Below are positions 7,844 through 17,630 of a stretch of 37,752 bases of DNA, piece by piece (the first letter of the stretch is position 1; each line of letters starts with the position of its first letter). Where the stretch lies: NCBI GenBank assembly GCA_045642205.1, contig JAZUIK010000023.1:1-37752 (forward strand). Reading direction: 5' to 3'. A program made the position numbers and the translations under genes. The notes beneath the pieces were generated by a model that searched no databases, had not been told where the DNA came from, and saw nothing but the letters and a program-made list of their open reading frames with translations. The DNA comes from RUG760 sp045642205 (GTDB taxonomy: Bacteria; Bacillota; Clostridia; Lachnospirales; Bianqueaceae).

Positions 7844-7854
7844 GATTGTCAGTG

Positions 7855-9060
7855 TTAGCCCCTGCGCTTTCTCTGAAGGAAGCCGGGAATATCGATCGGA
7901 ACATCGTCGGTGTTCTCCGGATTCTCATAGGTGGTATACATCGGGGACTGCTGCGCAGGAGTGCGGAAAGCATTGCCCTGATATGCATTCTGAGTAGCAG
8001 CTTCAGCGGATACGACCGGAGATGCCTTGAACTCAGTGGAGGTCAGCTCAACAGCATGATCTTCGTCATCATGTCTGGGAGCAGCAGCCTTCTTGGTGGG
8101 AGCGGTTCCGAAATCGGTAGCGATAACGGTAACGATCAGCTCGTCGTTCAGGGTCTCATCGGTGGTGGTACCAACGATGATCTGTGCTTCCTCATCGACC
8201 AGAGAGCTGATGTAATCGGAAACAGCATCGAACTCGTACAGAGTCATATCCAGACCGCCGCAGACGTTGACCAGAACGCCCTTAGCGCCGTTGATCTGAG
8301 TATCCATCAGGGGAGAAGCGATAGCCTGCTCAGCAGCCTTGCGTGCCTTATCCTCACCCTTTGCACGGCCGATACCCATATGTGCAAGGCCCTTGTCCTG
8401 CATGATGGTGCGGACATCTGCGAAGTCCAGGTTGATCATACCGGGACGATAGATCAGATCGGAAATACCCTGAACGCCCTGACGAAGGACTTCATCTGCC
8501 ATGTGGAATGCTTCCACCATGGTGGTCTTCTTGTCAGCGACATCCAGCAGCTTATCATTGGAAATAGTGATCAGAGTATCAACGTTCTGGCTCAGTTCTT
8601 CGATACCAGCCATAGCGCTGCGCATTCTGCGAGCACCTTCGAAACGGAAGGGCTTGGTAACGACACCAACGGTCAGGATACCCATGCTCTTTGCAACACC
8701 TGCAACGATGGGAGCTGCACCGGTACCGGTTCCGCCGCCCATACCTGCGGTAATGAAGACCATATCGCAGCCATCCAGGGCTCTTCTGATATCTTCTTCG
8801 CTCTCACGAGCAGCCTTTGCACCGATCTCGGGGTTAGCGCCTGCGCCCAGACCCTTGGTCAGCTTTTCGCCGATAACGATCTTATTGTCAGCCTTGCCTT
8901 TTGCAAGTACCTGTTTATCTGTATTGATAGTAAGGAAATCCGCACCCTCAAGTCCGTCCTCGATCATGCGCTCAACAGCGTTGTTTCCGCCGCCACCTAC
9001 ACCAACGACAGTAATCTTTGCAGATGTAAGTACATCCTGCAGTCCTTCGAATTCACTCAT
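7855..9060 (-). CDS. ftsZ: cell division protein FtsZ
   Basis: 401 residues. Tubulin-like GTPase forming the Z ring. Visible motifs are GGGGNNAV near 23-30, the tubulin signature GGGTGTGAAP, and NLDFADVR (T7 region). A variable linker leads to the conserved C-terminal peptide DVPIDIPGFLQRKRRG, which docks membrane anchors and regulators. No ftsA is present in this window, so the anchor here is probably SepF or another protein encoded elsewhere. The gene has its own strong promoter in the gap after ftsQ and an AGGAGG ribosome site. Confidence 0.98.
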   Translation of the reverse strand: MSEFEGLQDVLTSAKITVVGVGGGGNNAVERMIEDGLEGADFLTINTDKQVLAKGKADNKIVIGEKLTKGLGAGANPEIGAKAARESEEDIRRALDGCDMVFITAGMGGGTGTGAAPIVAGVAKSMGILTVGVVTKPFRFEGARRMRSAMAGIEELSQNVDTLITISNDKLLDVADKKTTMVEAFHMADEVLRQGVQGISDLIYRPGMINLDFADVRTIMQDKGLAHMGIGRAKGEDKARKAAEQAIASPLMDTQINGAKGVLVNVCGGLDMTLYEFDAVSDYISSLVDEEAQIIVGTTTDETLNDELIVTVIATDFGTAPTKKAAAPRHDDEDHAVELTSTEFKASPVVSAEAATQNAYQGNAFRTPAQQSPMYTTYENPENTDDVPIDIPGFLQRKRRG

Positions 9061-9141
9061 GGTGGTTGCCCTCCTCGTCGAAATTACCCAAGTAATTATC
9101 TATTATGCACGTATACACTTTGGGATAGTAATGATAGAAAC

Positions 9142-9170
9142 ACTATAATTGTTTTGTTCCCAGAAATCAA
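9142..9170 (-). promoter_or_regulatory. ftsZ promoter
   Basis: Minus strand -35 TTGATT (9165-9170), 17-base spacer, -10 TATAGT (9142-9147), about 80 bases before the ftsZ start. The leader contains a 6-bp inverted repeat AATTAC-CCAA-GTAATT (9082-9097). Upstream, near 9185-9217, a GC-rich hairpin followed by an A/T run may end the ftsQ transcript. Confidence 0.75.
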
Positions 9171-9225
9171 GCATTTTTTCACCGGAAGCGGGGAATCTTA
9201 AGGATTTCCGCCCCTATGAAACTGC

Positions 9226-10323
9226 TTAATCATCGTCCTTTTTCTCTTCCTGTTCCTTAAAGAAGGCATCCGGATCATCGATACCGATGGTATCCTGAGG
9301 ACTGCCCTCCTCCACGTAGGAGTCAAAAGGCTCGATAAAGATCTGAGAATTCATGTCCTCGATATGGATGACACCGCTGGGGATGTCCTTCATATCCAGA
9401 ACGCCTGCCACGACAGAGATCTTACGTTCTACGTCGGTAATGGTTCCGACACGGATCTCCATCTTGTCTGTCTGCAGGACGATATCGTCCAGAACTCGGA
9501 CGTTGATCTCGTTGACCGTGGTCTGAAGATCATATTTTCTGATGGCGGTTCCTACAGCCACCACCGCATCATATCGAAGGACATCGTCTGTATTCAGACA
9601 CTCTCCGATATTGAAACTTCCTACGGTCAGTCCGACGATCAAGGGAAGATCCTCATCCATGGAAGAGGTGGTATTCGCTACCTGTCCCTTTCGGTCGATA
9701 CAGAGGTATGTTCCCTGGAAATAGACATATCCGATGGTGGTACTTTCTTCGACAACGATGCGGACCTTACTGGGCCACTCGAAGTAGACATCCACCGTGG
9801 AAAGTCTGGGGTCTACCACCGGATGAGCGTTCAGATGACTAATAGCGTAGCGGAACAGATTAGTTCCTTCTTTCAGACCAAGATCCACCAGGATCGTCTG
9901 ATCAGCTACACGCTCATTACCCCGGATCTCGTAGGATTTCAGATTAAAGATACTACTGTTCAGCAGAAGGAACGCTGCCAGGATCAGTGCCAGCACCAAT
10001 CCCCATGCCTTCAGATGTTCACTTCCGGAGAACACATTTTTTGCTTTCTTGAAGCGTCCCTCCACCGTCAGGATCTTTCCGTTTCCTTTAGGCTCCATAG
10101 GTACCGCAGACGAAAATCCTCTTTGGTACTCTGTGGTTTGACGCTCGACTCTTTCTCTGTCTGTACGTTCGAAAAAGGCCTCCAGATCTTCGGCTGTCTT
10201 TTCCGCTTCGATCTCTTCTGTAGGTGTCTCGATCTTAAAGGCGGTGCCCAGATCTTCTGCCTCCTCAGACTCAAAGAAGTCCGTAACGGGATTCAGATCT
10301 CTGGAACTGTCGCTCTCGCTCAT
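9226..10323 (-). CDS. ftsQ: cell division protein FtsQ/DivIB
   Basis: 365 residues. A long acidic cytoplasmic tail (1-104) precedes one membrane helix (about 105-123). The POTRA domain follows (YEIRGNERVADQTILVDLGL onward) and then the beta domain. A final acidic, charged tail runs past residue 340. It scaffolds FtsL and FtsB-type partners and controls septal wall synthesis. The cytoplasmic tail is longer than usual for the family. Its start overlaps the ftsW stop by 4 bases (ATGA), indicating coupling. Confidence 0.9.
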   Translation of the reverse strand: MSESDSSRDLNPVTDFFESEEAEDLGTAFKIETPTEEIEAEKTAEDLEAFFERTDRERVERQTTEYQRGFSSAVPMEPKGNGKILTVEGRFKKAKNVFSGSEHLKAWGLVLALILAAFLLLNSSIFNLKSYEIRGNERVADQTILVDLGLKEGTNLFRYAISHLNAHPVVDPRLSTVDVYFEWPSKVRIVVEESTTIGYVYFQGTYLCIDRKGQVANTTSSMDEDLPLIVGLTVGSFNIGECLNTDDVLRYDAVVAVGTAIRKYDLQTTVNEINVRVLDDIVLQTDKMEIRVGTITDVERKISVVAGVLDMKDIPSGVIHIEDMNSQIFIEPFDSYVEEGSPQDTIGIDDPDAFFKEQEEKKDDD

Positions 10324-12089
10324 ACACCCTCCTTTCCGGGCAGTGAACCGGGATCAACTTGCACCTGGGCTTGCGCTGCCAGGGCCTGTTTCTTCCTCTC
10401 CGCTGCTCCGTATGTGGATATATTCAATATCAGGCCAACCGAGGCCATCAGAAATAGCATGGACGAACCTCCATAACTGATAAAGGGAAGTGAGATTCCC
10501 GTTGCCGGCATGGAGTTGGTATTAACCGCAACATTCAGTACTGCCTGCAGCGCGATCTGACCCGTCAGACCGATAGTCAACAGCATAGTATAGCGGTTAG
10601 GGGAATTCAGAGAGATCTTAACACCGTTCCAGGTAAAGACACCGAAGAGCAGCATAACGATACCGGCTCCGAAGATTCCCAGTTCCTCACAGATAACTGC
10701 GAAGATAATGTCATTGTAAGCAAAGGGGATGTATCCAAGTTTCTGGATACTGTGTCCCAGTCCTCGTCCGAAGAAGCCGCCGGATCCTACGGCGTAAAGT
10801 GCCTGGACCGTCTGATATCCGTCGCCCATGGAATCCGCAAAGGGATCCAGCCACGCAGATACTCGGCTGCTTCGATAAGCAAACTCTCGAAGGAAGTTAC
10901 CTAAGGGACCGCCCATCGTAGAGACATCCACGATCAGCGGCAAGATAACCAGCAAGGCAGCTGCACCAAAGACGGGACCGATGATCATGATGAAGTGTTT
11001 GATCCTTGCACCGCCGATGAACATGATGATGACACCGATGGCCGCAACGATGATACCGGAAGACAGGTTCTGATAAGCAACCAGACCGGTGGGGATCAGA
11101 ACAGCTGCGAAGACGATAAAGAAGGTCCTTCGCTTACCCATCTGATCCTTGAAATCATCGACCAGCTTGGAGATATAGATCGCCACAGCCAGTTTGGACA
11201 ACTCAGCAGGCTGGAAGGACAGAGATCCCACACCCAGCCAGCGCGTGGAACCGTTTACCTCGGTACCGATGAAGAATACCAGGATATTACACAAAATGGA
11301 GAACAGGTAGATGGGGAAGGCCAGACCTCGTATCCATGTCAGAGGAACTCTGGATACCAGGACCATAGCAACGATACTGATCAAAGTCCAGATGATCTGA
11401 CGACGGAAGAAGTACAGGCTGTCGCCCATGGAATAATAAGCATAGTAATAGCTGGAGCTGGTAACCATAACGATACCGACGACCAGAAGCAGGATGACCG
11501 ATGCGAGCAAAGTGAAATTGCTTTCATTTCTCTCCGGCAGTCTGAAGCGTCTTTGCTTCTCGGGATCACCGTTGGCTTTTTTCAGAAGAGCTCCGGTCCT
11601 CTTTCCTAAGATGGACAGAGAACTACCGAAGGCATTGCGCATTTCCTGAAACTCAGAAGGACGTCCGTTTCCCTGTCTGGAACGATTTCCCTGACGGGCG
11701 TCTCTGGGGTTTCGACCACCACGGTCTTCATTAAAGAAATCGGCATATTCCTGATCGTAACGAGCACGGTCGTAGTTTCCTCTCGCATAGGGATCCTGCC
11801 TCATATTGCGGCTCTGCATATTGCGGCCGTTCATATCGCGGCTGTCTGCTCTGCGGTCATCATTTCTACGGTTTTTGGAATTCGATCTCTGTCTCGATGA
11901 CTGATTGGAAGAGGATCTCTTTTTCTTTCGATCACGGCCATATCCGGTAGAAAACTCATCATCCATTTCCTGGGTGCCGCTGTAGAGGGACTGGAATCTT
12001 CCTTCAAAATGGTTGCTTCCCATGGTCTCATCGTACTGCTGCTGATTGCGTGCATTTCTGGATCGATCACGGTTGGTATTTCTCGCCAT
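10320..12089 (-). CDS. ftsW: FtsW lipid II polymerase (SEDS) with long N-terminal extension
   Basis: 589 residues. The SEDS membrane domain (about 191-575) contains the typical PFISYGGSS and the extracellular-loop region around RVSAWLDPF. It polymerises lipid II together with the class B penicillin-binding protein of the cluster. About 190 residues precede the first membrane helix; they are rich in Arg, Asn, Asp, Gln and Ser and predicted by eye to be disordered. The start is credible because AAAGGAGG lies 6 bases upstream of the ATG. Ordinary FtsW proteins are near 370-420 residues, so the extension is notable. SpoVE or RodA are alternatives by fold, but the position between murD and ftsQ argues for FtsW. 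Confidence 0.93.
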   Translation of the reverse strand: MARNTNRDRSRNARNQQQYDETMGSNHFEGRFQSLYSGTQEMDDEFSTGYGRDRKKKRSSSNQSSRQRSNSKNRRNDDRRADSRDMNGRNMQSRNMRQDPYARGNYDRARYDQEYADFFNEDRGGRNPRDARQGNRSRQGNGRPSEFQEMRNAFGSSLSILGKRTGALLKKANGDPEKQRRFRLPERNESNFTLLASVILLLVVGIVMVTSSSYYYAYYSMGDSLYFFRRQIIWTLISIVAMVLVSRVPLTWIRGLAFPIYLFSILCNILVFFIGTEVNGSTRWLGVGSLSFQPAELSKLAVAIYISKLVDDFKDQMGKRRTFFIVFAAVLIPTGLVAYQNLSSGIIVAAIGVIIMFIGGARIKHFIMIIGPVFGAAALLVILPLIVDVSTMGGPLGNFLREFAYRSSRVSAWLDPFADSMGDGYQTVQALYAVGSGGFFGRGLGHSIQKLGYIPFAYNDIIFAVICEELGIFGAGIVMLLFGVFTWNGVKISLNSPNRYTMLLTIGLTGQIALQAVLNVAVNTNSMPATGISLPFISYGGSSMLFLMASVGLILNISTYGAAERKKQALAAQAQVQVDPGSLPGKEGV

Positions 12090-12130
12090 TGAGCTCCTCC
12101 TTTCTTATCGATGTTGTCTCTTTTCTATCA

Positions 12131-13531
12131 TTATTTCCTGGCAGCTTGCATCATCTGCTTCACTGTCTCTCGGAAGATGTCACCACGCTGCTCATAGTTA
12201 TCGAACATTCCCCAGCTTGCACAGGCAGGAGACAGAAGGACACTGTCACCGGGAAGTGCAGCGCCTGCACATTCAGAAATAGCCTCCTGGAAGGTCTCGG
12301 CGCGATAGATCTGGTCCTTGTTAAATCCGCAGCGGATCGCACAGGCTTCGATGTCGTCTGCGGTCTGTCCGATGAGCACCAGCTCTCTGACACGGCCGGG
12401 GAACAGCTGACACCATTCCTCATAGGGAGTTCCCTTGTCGTAGCCACCGCCGATCAATACGGTCTGCTTGGTCTTCATAGCCAGAAGGCCCTTGATGGCT
12501 GCATCGGGATTGGTTCCCTTGGAATCGTTATAATAGGTAACTCCGTTAACGGTTCCCACATCTTCGATACGGTGGGCAACGCCGCGGAATCTCTTTACTT
12601 CTTCACGGATGATATCCATGGGCACGCCGGCACGGATACAGCAAAGCACGGCTGCCATAGCATTCTCTTCATTGTGGGCACCGAAGATCTTCATCTCGTC
12701 GATCTTCACGACCTCGATGGTCTCTCCCTCGATGTCTGCCAGCATGGTCCCGTTTTCACACCAGACACCATTCGGAGTCTTCTTGGTGTGGGAGAACCAG
12801 CAGACAGTGGGACCGTTTTCTTTCTTTTCCAGTTCCTGACCCTTTTCTCTTACCTGAGGATCATCATAGTTGAGCACACAGGAATCTTCCTTTGTCTGGA
12901 ACTCGAAGATACGGCACTTGGCTGCCACATAATTTTCGTAGGTATGGTGGCGGTTCAGATGATCCGGTGTAAAGTTCAGGATCGCCGATACACAGGGTTT
13001 CAGTGACTCGATGGTCTCCAGCTGGAAACTGGAAAGTTCCAATGCGACCATGGCATCTGCAGGAATGGTCTCTGCGACACCGGTAAAGGCAACGCCGATA
13101 TTTCCGGCTGCCATGGAACCCTTTTTCCATGCCTTTAAGATCTCACCTACCAAGGTCGTGGTGGTGGTCTTACCGTTGGTTCCGGTAATGCCTACGATGG
13201 GAGCTTTTGCATAGCGCTGTGCCAGCTCGATCTCTCCCCAGACCTTAACGCCTTTATTTCTTGCCTCTTCCAGGAAAGGCAGATCGGCCGGAACCGCAGG
13301 ACTCAGTACCACGATATCCTGCTCCAGCACCTCTTCGATCTTCGGCGCACGTCCAAAGATCTTTGCGATCTCATAGCCGGTGGATAAATGAGAGAGCTGC
13401 TCACTCAGCTGCTCTTCCTTTTTTCCGTCGCTGATGGTGACAGAAGCACCGTGCGCAAGGCACAGGTTTGCTGCACCGATACCGCTCATAGCCAGTCCGA
13501 TGATCAGCACTTTTTTATTGGTCAGTTCCAT
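12131..13531 (-). CDS. murD: UDP-N-acetylmuramoyl-L-alanine--D-glutamate ligase
   Basis: 466 residues. Adds D-glutamate to UDP-MurNAc-L-Ala in the cytoplasm. An N-terminal Rossmann-like domain begins VLIIGLAMSGIGAA, the ATP loop is GITGTNGKTTTTT, and the C-terminal domain carries YNDSKGTNPDA. Length is normal for the family. It lies between mraY and ftsW with short gaps, the standard dcw position. Confidence 0.97.
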   Translation of the reverse strand: MELTNKKVLIIGLAMSGIGAANLCLAHGASVTISDGKKEEQLSEQLSHLSTGYEIAKIFGRAPKIEEVLEQDIVVLSPAVPADLPFLEEARNKGVKVWGEIELAQRYAKAPIVGITGTNGKTTTTTLVGEILKAWKKGSMAAGNIGVAFTGVAETIPADAMVALELSSFQLETIESLKPCVSAILNFTPDHLNRHHTYENYVAAKCRIFEFQTKEDSCVLNYDDPQVREKGQELEKKENGPTVCWFSHTKKTPNGVWCENGTMLADIEGETIEVVKIDEMKIFGAHNEENAMAAVLCCIRAGVPMDIIREEVKRFRGVAHRIEDVGTVNGVTYYNDSKGTNPDAAIKGLLAMKTKQTVLIGGGYDKGTPYEEWCQLFPGRVRELVLIGQTADDIEACAIRCGFNKDQIYRAETFQEAISECAGAALPGDSVLLSPACASWGMFDNYEQRGDIFRETVKQMMQAARK

Positions 13532-13571
13532 AACTTTTAAGTCAGTCCTTTCGCAGGATTTGACGGCTTCT

Positions 13572-14531
13572 TTATGCCAGGATCACTAAAGAAATGACAC
13601 AAAGGACTGCCGTAACGATGGAGAACATGGCTACCACACGGGTCTCATGCCATCCCAGCAATTCGAAATGATGATGGATCGGAGCCATCTTGAACAGTCT
13701 CTTTCCGTGGGTCAGTTTGAAGTATCCGACCTGAAGGATGACGGATACGACCTCCAGAACATAGATAAATCCGAAGATCAGCAGCATAAAGGGCATATTC
13801 AAAAGGAAAGCCATACTGCCTACGAAACCGCCCAGTGCCAGTGCACCGGTATCACCCATGAATACCTTGGCGGGATAAGCATTGAAGACCAGGAAACCTG
13901 CCAGGGCACCGGCTAAGGAAGCTGCAGGGATCTGCAGTTCGTTCTTTCCGAGAACTCCCGCAGCCACCACCAGAAAGATGGAGATGACTAAGGTAATGGT
14001 GGAGCAAAGTCCATCCAGACCGTCGGTAAAGTTGGTACCGTTGTCCAGTCCCAGAAGGGCAAACACCACTAAGATATAGTAGAAGAATCCCAGATCTACG
14101 GTCTTGTTGATCAGATGGAAAGTAATGGCAGTGCCATAACCGTTAGCATAGAGATAGTAAGCAAAGCCGCAGGCTGCAATAAACTGCAGACCGAATTTCT
14201 GCCAGGGCTTCAGACCTTCATTGTGCTTGAAGACGATCTTCAACAGGTCATCCAGCATGCCCACAATGCCCATAGCAAAGGTCATAACGACCACGATATA
14301 GAACTGAGGATACGCCTTGAGTCCGAATAAGGAGCCGATCACGAAGGCAAGCAGAAAGACTACGCCGCCCATTGTGGGTGTGCCTGCTTTTTTCTTATGA
14401 GCCTCGGGGCCCTCTTCACGGATATACTGACCGAACTTCAGTCGGTGCAGCATGGGGATCAGGATATATCCCAGTACAACGGATGCTGCAAAGCCACCCA
14501 GGGCAGGCAGCGCATATTGAAAAATATTCAT
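13572..14531 (-). CDS. mraY: phospho-N-acetylmuramoyl-pentapeptide-transferase
   Basis: 319 residues, about ten membrane helices. Transfers phospho-MurNAc-pentapeptide to undecaprenyl phosphate to form lipid I. Signature segments are present: DNGTNFTDGLDGL with the catalytic aspartates, FMGDTGALALGG, and the HHHFELLGWHE loop near the C-terminus. The neighbours murF and murD supply its substrate. Confidence 0.97.
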   Translation of the reverse strand: MNIFQYALPALGGFAASVVLGYILIPMLHRLKFGQYIREEGPEAHKKKAGTPTMGGVVFLLAFVIGSLFGLKAYPQFYIVVVMTFAMGIVGMLDDLLKIVFKHNEGLKPWQKFGLQFIAACGFAYYLYANGYGTAITFHLINKTVDLGFFYYILVVFALLGLDNGTNFTDGLDGLCSTITLVISIFLVVAAGVLGKNELQIPAASLAGALAGFLVFNAYPAKVFMGDTGALALGGFVGSMAFLLNMPFMLLIFGFIYVLEVVSVILQVGYFKLTHGKRLFKMAPIHHHFELLGWHETRVVAMFSIVTAVLCVISLVILA

Positions 14532-14544
14532 TGTTATCTCCCGT

Positions 14545-15975
14545 TTATAAAAGCGCTTCGATCTTTTCGGGAATATCAGAAAACATCATCCCGTGCGAAG
14601 CCTTAAGAAGTATTATATCATTCTCTTTCAGAATAGACAAAGCATTTTTCAACAGGGCCTCCTTGTCAGCAAAGTGATAACACTCTACCAAAGCCCCTTC
14701 CTGATGGTCTTTGACACCCTGCTCGATGGCTTTTGCCTCCTCGCCCACGGTGATCAGGACACGGATGGGAGCTGTCTGACCTTCTCTGTTGATCGTCGCG
14801 ATATGTTCACCCACCTGGTAATGTCCCTCACGGGCAAACTCACCCAGTTCGAACATATCACCCAGAACAGCCACTCTTCTGGCCTCACCGGGAATACCCG
14901 ATACCGCATCGATGGCCGCCATCATGGATATGGGATTCGCATTATAGGTATCATCGATCATGACCATGCTGCCCACCTTCAGTCTCGCAAGACGATGGGG
15001 TGTTGCCACGTAAGAGTCCAGTCCTTTCAGGATCTCTTCCTTACTCAGGCCAAAATGCTTGGCACACATGATCGCAGGGATCACATTATAGGCCATATGG
15101 CGACCCATGGTATTCATGATCAGATCATAGGTCTCATCCTTATAGCAAAGGACCATATGCATCCTTCCGTCCTCGGTAGGTTCAGCCGTAAGGATCTGTC
15201 CGTCGTTACCCTCATCAAAGCCAAAGGTCTCGACAGCGATTCCCAGAGAATCCTTCACTTCACGGAGCATATCATCATCTCCGTTGATCAAAAGGGGACC
15301 TTCCGTTAAGTGGGGGACCATCTCCAGTTTTGCCTTGCGGATCCCTTCTCTGGATCCCAACATCTCGATATGGGCGGTTCCCACGTTCGTGATGACTCCC
15401 ATATCCGGTATGGCCAGGGAGGCGGCGTAGTCGATCTCTCCAAAGTGGTTCATACCCATTTCGATGACTGCCAGTTCCGTCTCTTGATCCAGGTTCAGAA
15501 GTGTCAGCGGTACACCGATGTGGTTATTGAAGTTTCCCTGGGTCTTCAGGGTCTTTCTGCCTCCGGAAAGAGCTGCTGCGATCATATCTTTACAGGAGGT
15601 CTTTCCCACACTGCCGGTAACACCGACGGTTTTCAGGGGCATCTCCTTCTTTGTAAACTGTCTTTTGTACTCTCTGGCGATCATTCCCAGTGCCTTGATG
15701 GTATCCTCCACCAGGATCACACAGGAATCCTCCGGGATCCCATTCGGGCATACCTTCTCAACAGGTTCCTGAGAAAGGATCGCTCCACAGCCCTTTTCCA
15801 GAACAGATCCGATAAAGCTGTGACCATCCATTCTCTCTCCCTTGATGGCTACGAACAAAGAACTTCTGTCCGTTTCTCTGGAATCGCGGACTACCTTACT
15901 GATCATGACATCGCCGTTTCCAACCAGCATTCCCTGGCAGAAACCGGATAATGTCTTGGCACTTAAGACTTCCAT
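14545..15975 (-). CDS. murF: UDP-N-acetylmuramoyl-tripeptide--D-alanyl-D-alanine ligase
   Basis: 476 residues. Adds D-Ala-D-Ala to the UDP-MurNAc-tripeptide. ATP loop GVTGSVGKTS, Mur central domain motif IEMGMNHFGEI, and a C-terminal domain with DDTYNANPISM. Length is normal. The ribosome site is weak (AAGAGAATAAG), so translation may depend on coupling with murE, whose stop is about 38 bases upstream. The next gene is mraY. Confidence 0.97.
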   Translation of the reverse strand: MEVLSAKTLSGFCQGMLVGNGDVMISKVVRDSRETDRSSLFVAIKGERMDGHSFIGSVLEKGCGAILSQEPVEKVCPNGIPEDSCVILVEDTIKALGMIAREYKRQFTKKEMPLKTVGVTGSVGKTSCKDMIAAALSGGRKTLKTQGNFNNHIGVPLTLLNLDQETELAVIEMGMNHFGEIDYAASLAIPDMGVITNVGTAHIEMLGSREGIRKAKLEMVPHLTEGPLLINGDDDMLREVKDSLGIAVETFGFDEGNDGQILTAEPTEDGRMHMVLCYKDETYDLIMNTMGRHMAYNVIPAIMCAKHFGLSKEEILKGLDSYVATPHRLARLKVGSMVMIDDTYNANPISMMAAIDAVSGIPGEARRVAVLGDMFELGEFAREGHYQVGEHIATINREGQTAPIRVLITVGEEAKAIEQGVKDHQEGALVECYHFADKEALLKNALSILKENDIILLKASHGMMFSDIPEKIEALL

Positions 15976-16013
15976 ATTTTTCTTATTCTCTTCTTTTCTT
16001 TTTGATTGTGGAC

Positions 16014-17504
16014 TTACTTGCAGGCTCTCTTTTCCAATGCAGCCTTGACCTCTTCACGATCATCCAGATGATGCTTGACTCGTCCGATGATCTGATAGTC
16101 CTCATGGCCTTTACCGGCAACCATGATGATATCCGAAGGCTCAGCCATCTCGATGGCTCTGGCGATGGCACTGCGACGATCTTCGATGCGGATATATTCA
16201 CATCCGGTCTCCTTGGTTCCCACTTCCACCTGATCCAGGATCTTCTCCGGATCTTCTGTACGGGGATTATCGGAGGTCAGGATACAGAAATCGGACAGTT
16301 TACCTGCAATGCGGCCCATGATGGGACGCTTGATAGGATCTCTGTCTCCGCCGCATCCAAAGACACAGAGCACTCTGCCCTTTGCAAACTCTCTGGCGGT
16401 AGTCAGGACATTCTCCAATCCATCCGGTGTATGGGCATAGTCCACCACCGCAATGACACCGTCCTTGGAACGGAAGGTCTCAAAACGTCCGGCAACCACG
16501 GTCTCCTGGATATTCAAAGAAGCAGCGATCTTCTTCGCAGGGATTCCGGAGAGATGGCAGGCAGAAGCTGCCAAAAGGGTATTGTATACATTAAATCTTC
16601 CGGGAACCGGATAGCTGATGTGCTCTAAGATCTCTCCCTTTAATGTCCAGTCATATTCCAGACCATTCTCGTCCATCTGTACGTTTTCCGCACGATAGTC
16701 ATTTCCCTCACCGATACCATAGGTATAGAAGGGACATGCCTTGGTAGAGAGGATCTTTCCTGCGGCGGCATCATCTCCGTTGATCAGACCCATGTCGCTC
16801 TGGAAGAACAGTTTGCACTTAGCCTCCAGATAAGCCTCCATGGTCTTGTGATAATCCAGATGATCCTCCGAGAGGTTGGTAAACATTCCCAGATGATAGT
16901 GGACCTTCTCGACGCGGTGCTGATCCAAAGCATGGGAGGAAACCTCCATGATGATGGTATCCACATCGGCCTGTTTCATCCGGTCAAACAAAGGATACAG
17001 ATCAAAAGGATAGGGAGTGGTATGCGTGGCTGCCTCATGCTCGGAGCCGATGCGGTTCTCGTTGGTACCGACCAGTCCGGGGACATGGGAGTTTTCCATG
17101 AAAATGTGATGCATCAATGTACTGGTGGTGGTCTTACCGTTGGTACCGGTCATACCGATCATACGGATAGGCTCTTTATTTGCCATAGTCAGTGCCGATG
17201 CATAGAAGTTGGAAGCCATCTGGGACTCCGTTGCCATGATCTCGGGAACCTTGACCATAGTCACACCGGCAGGAAACTGCTTGGGCTGTTTATCCATCAC
17301 AGCCAAAACGGCTCCCTTCTCTCCTGCCATATCCAGGAAATCGATCCCGTCATACACGGTACCGTTCTCACAGGCAAAACAGCTGCCTTCAACGATCTTT
17401 CTGGAATCGTAGATCAAAGATGTGATCTCTCTCTCCTGCCACTTAGCATTTCCCTCCTGCAAAACTTCAAAGGGAATATTCTTTAACAGATCGATTACTT
17501 TCAT
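16014..17504 (-). CDS. murE: UDP-MurNAc-L-Ala-D-Glu:meso-diaminopimelate ligase
   Basis: About 496 residues. Adds the third stem-peptide residue. ATP loop GMTGTNGKTTTS and the substrate-specificity motif DNPR (SDNPRTEDP, near residue 412), which in this family goes with meso-diaminopimelate rather than L-lysine (DNPA-type). I place the start at the ATG at 17504, eight bases after AAGGTGAG, rather than the GTG at 17513, which is almost on top of the ribosome site. It follows the penicillin-binding protein gene after a structured leader of about 120 bases. Confidence 0.95.
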   Translation of the reverse strand: MKVIDLLKNIPFEVLQEGNAKWQEREITSLIYDSRKIVEGSCFACENGTVYDGIDFLDMAGEKGAVLAVMDKQPKQFPAGVTMVKVPEIMATESQMASNFYASALTMANKEPIRMIGMTGTNGKTTTSTLMHHIFMENSHVPGLVGTNENRIGSEHEAATHTTPYPFDLYPLFDRMKQADVDTIIMEVSSHALDQHRVEKVHYHLGMFTNLSEDHLDYHKTMEAYLEAKCKLFFQSDMGLINGDDAAAGKILSTKACPFYTYGIGEGNDYRAENVQMDENGLEYDWTLKGEILEHISYPVPGRFNVYNTLLAASACHLSGIPAKKIAASLNIQETVVAGRFETFRSKDGVIAVVDYAHTPDGLENVLTTAREFAKGRVLCVFGCGGDRDPIKRPIMGRIAGKLSDFCILTSDNPRTEDPEKILDQVEVGTKETGCEYIRIEDRRSAIARAIEMAEPSDIIMVAGKGHEDYQIIGRVKHHLDDREEVKAALEKRACK

Positions 17505-17539
17505 TACGCACACTCACCTTTCTGTTTCTATATAGATAC

Positions 17540-17622
17540 GGAAAAGTGCGGACTTTTCCTATCCAATGCCCATCGGACTGCATCATTGCAGCCATTTTTT
17601 TGCATCGGATCGGTGTCCGCAC
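17540..17622 (-). promoter_or_regulatory. structured murE leader with competing hairpins
   Basis: On the minus strand GTGCGGAC (17622-17615) can pair with GTCCGCAC (17553-17546), enclosing CCGATGC/GCATTGG (17608-17602 with 17569-17563) and the hairpin CTGCA-ATGA-TGCAG (17591-17578). The same GTCCGCAC also lies in the middle of GGAAAAGT-CCGC-ACTTTTCC (17559-17540), a perfect 8-bp hairpin. The two folds exclude each other, as in attenuators, but no clean U-run follows the second hairpin. Function is inferred only. Confidence 0.4.
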
Positions 17623-17630
17623 ACGTTCCA

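Noticed and set aside
7789..7854. Lysine riboswitch before the aspartate kinase gene
   Set aside because: The gap is only 66 bases and holds a single GAAA-loop hairpin; there is no room for the riboswitch fold.
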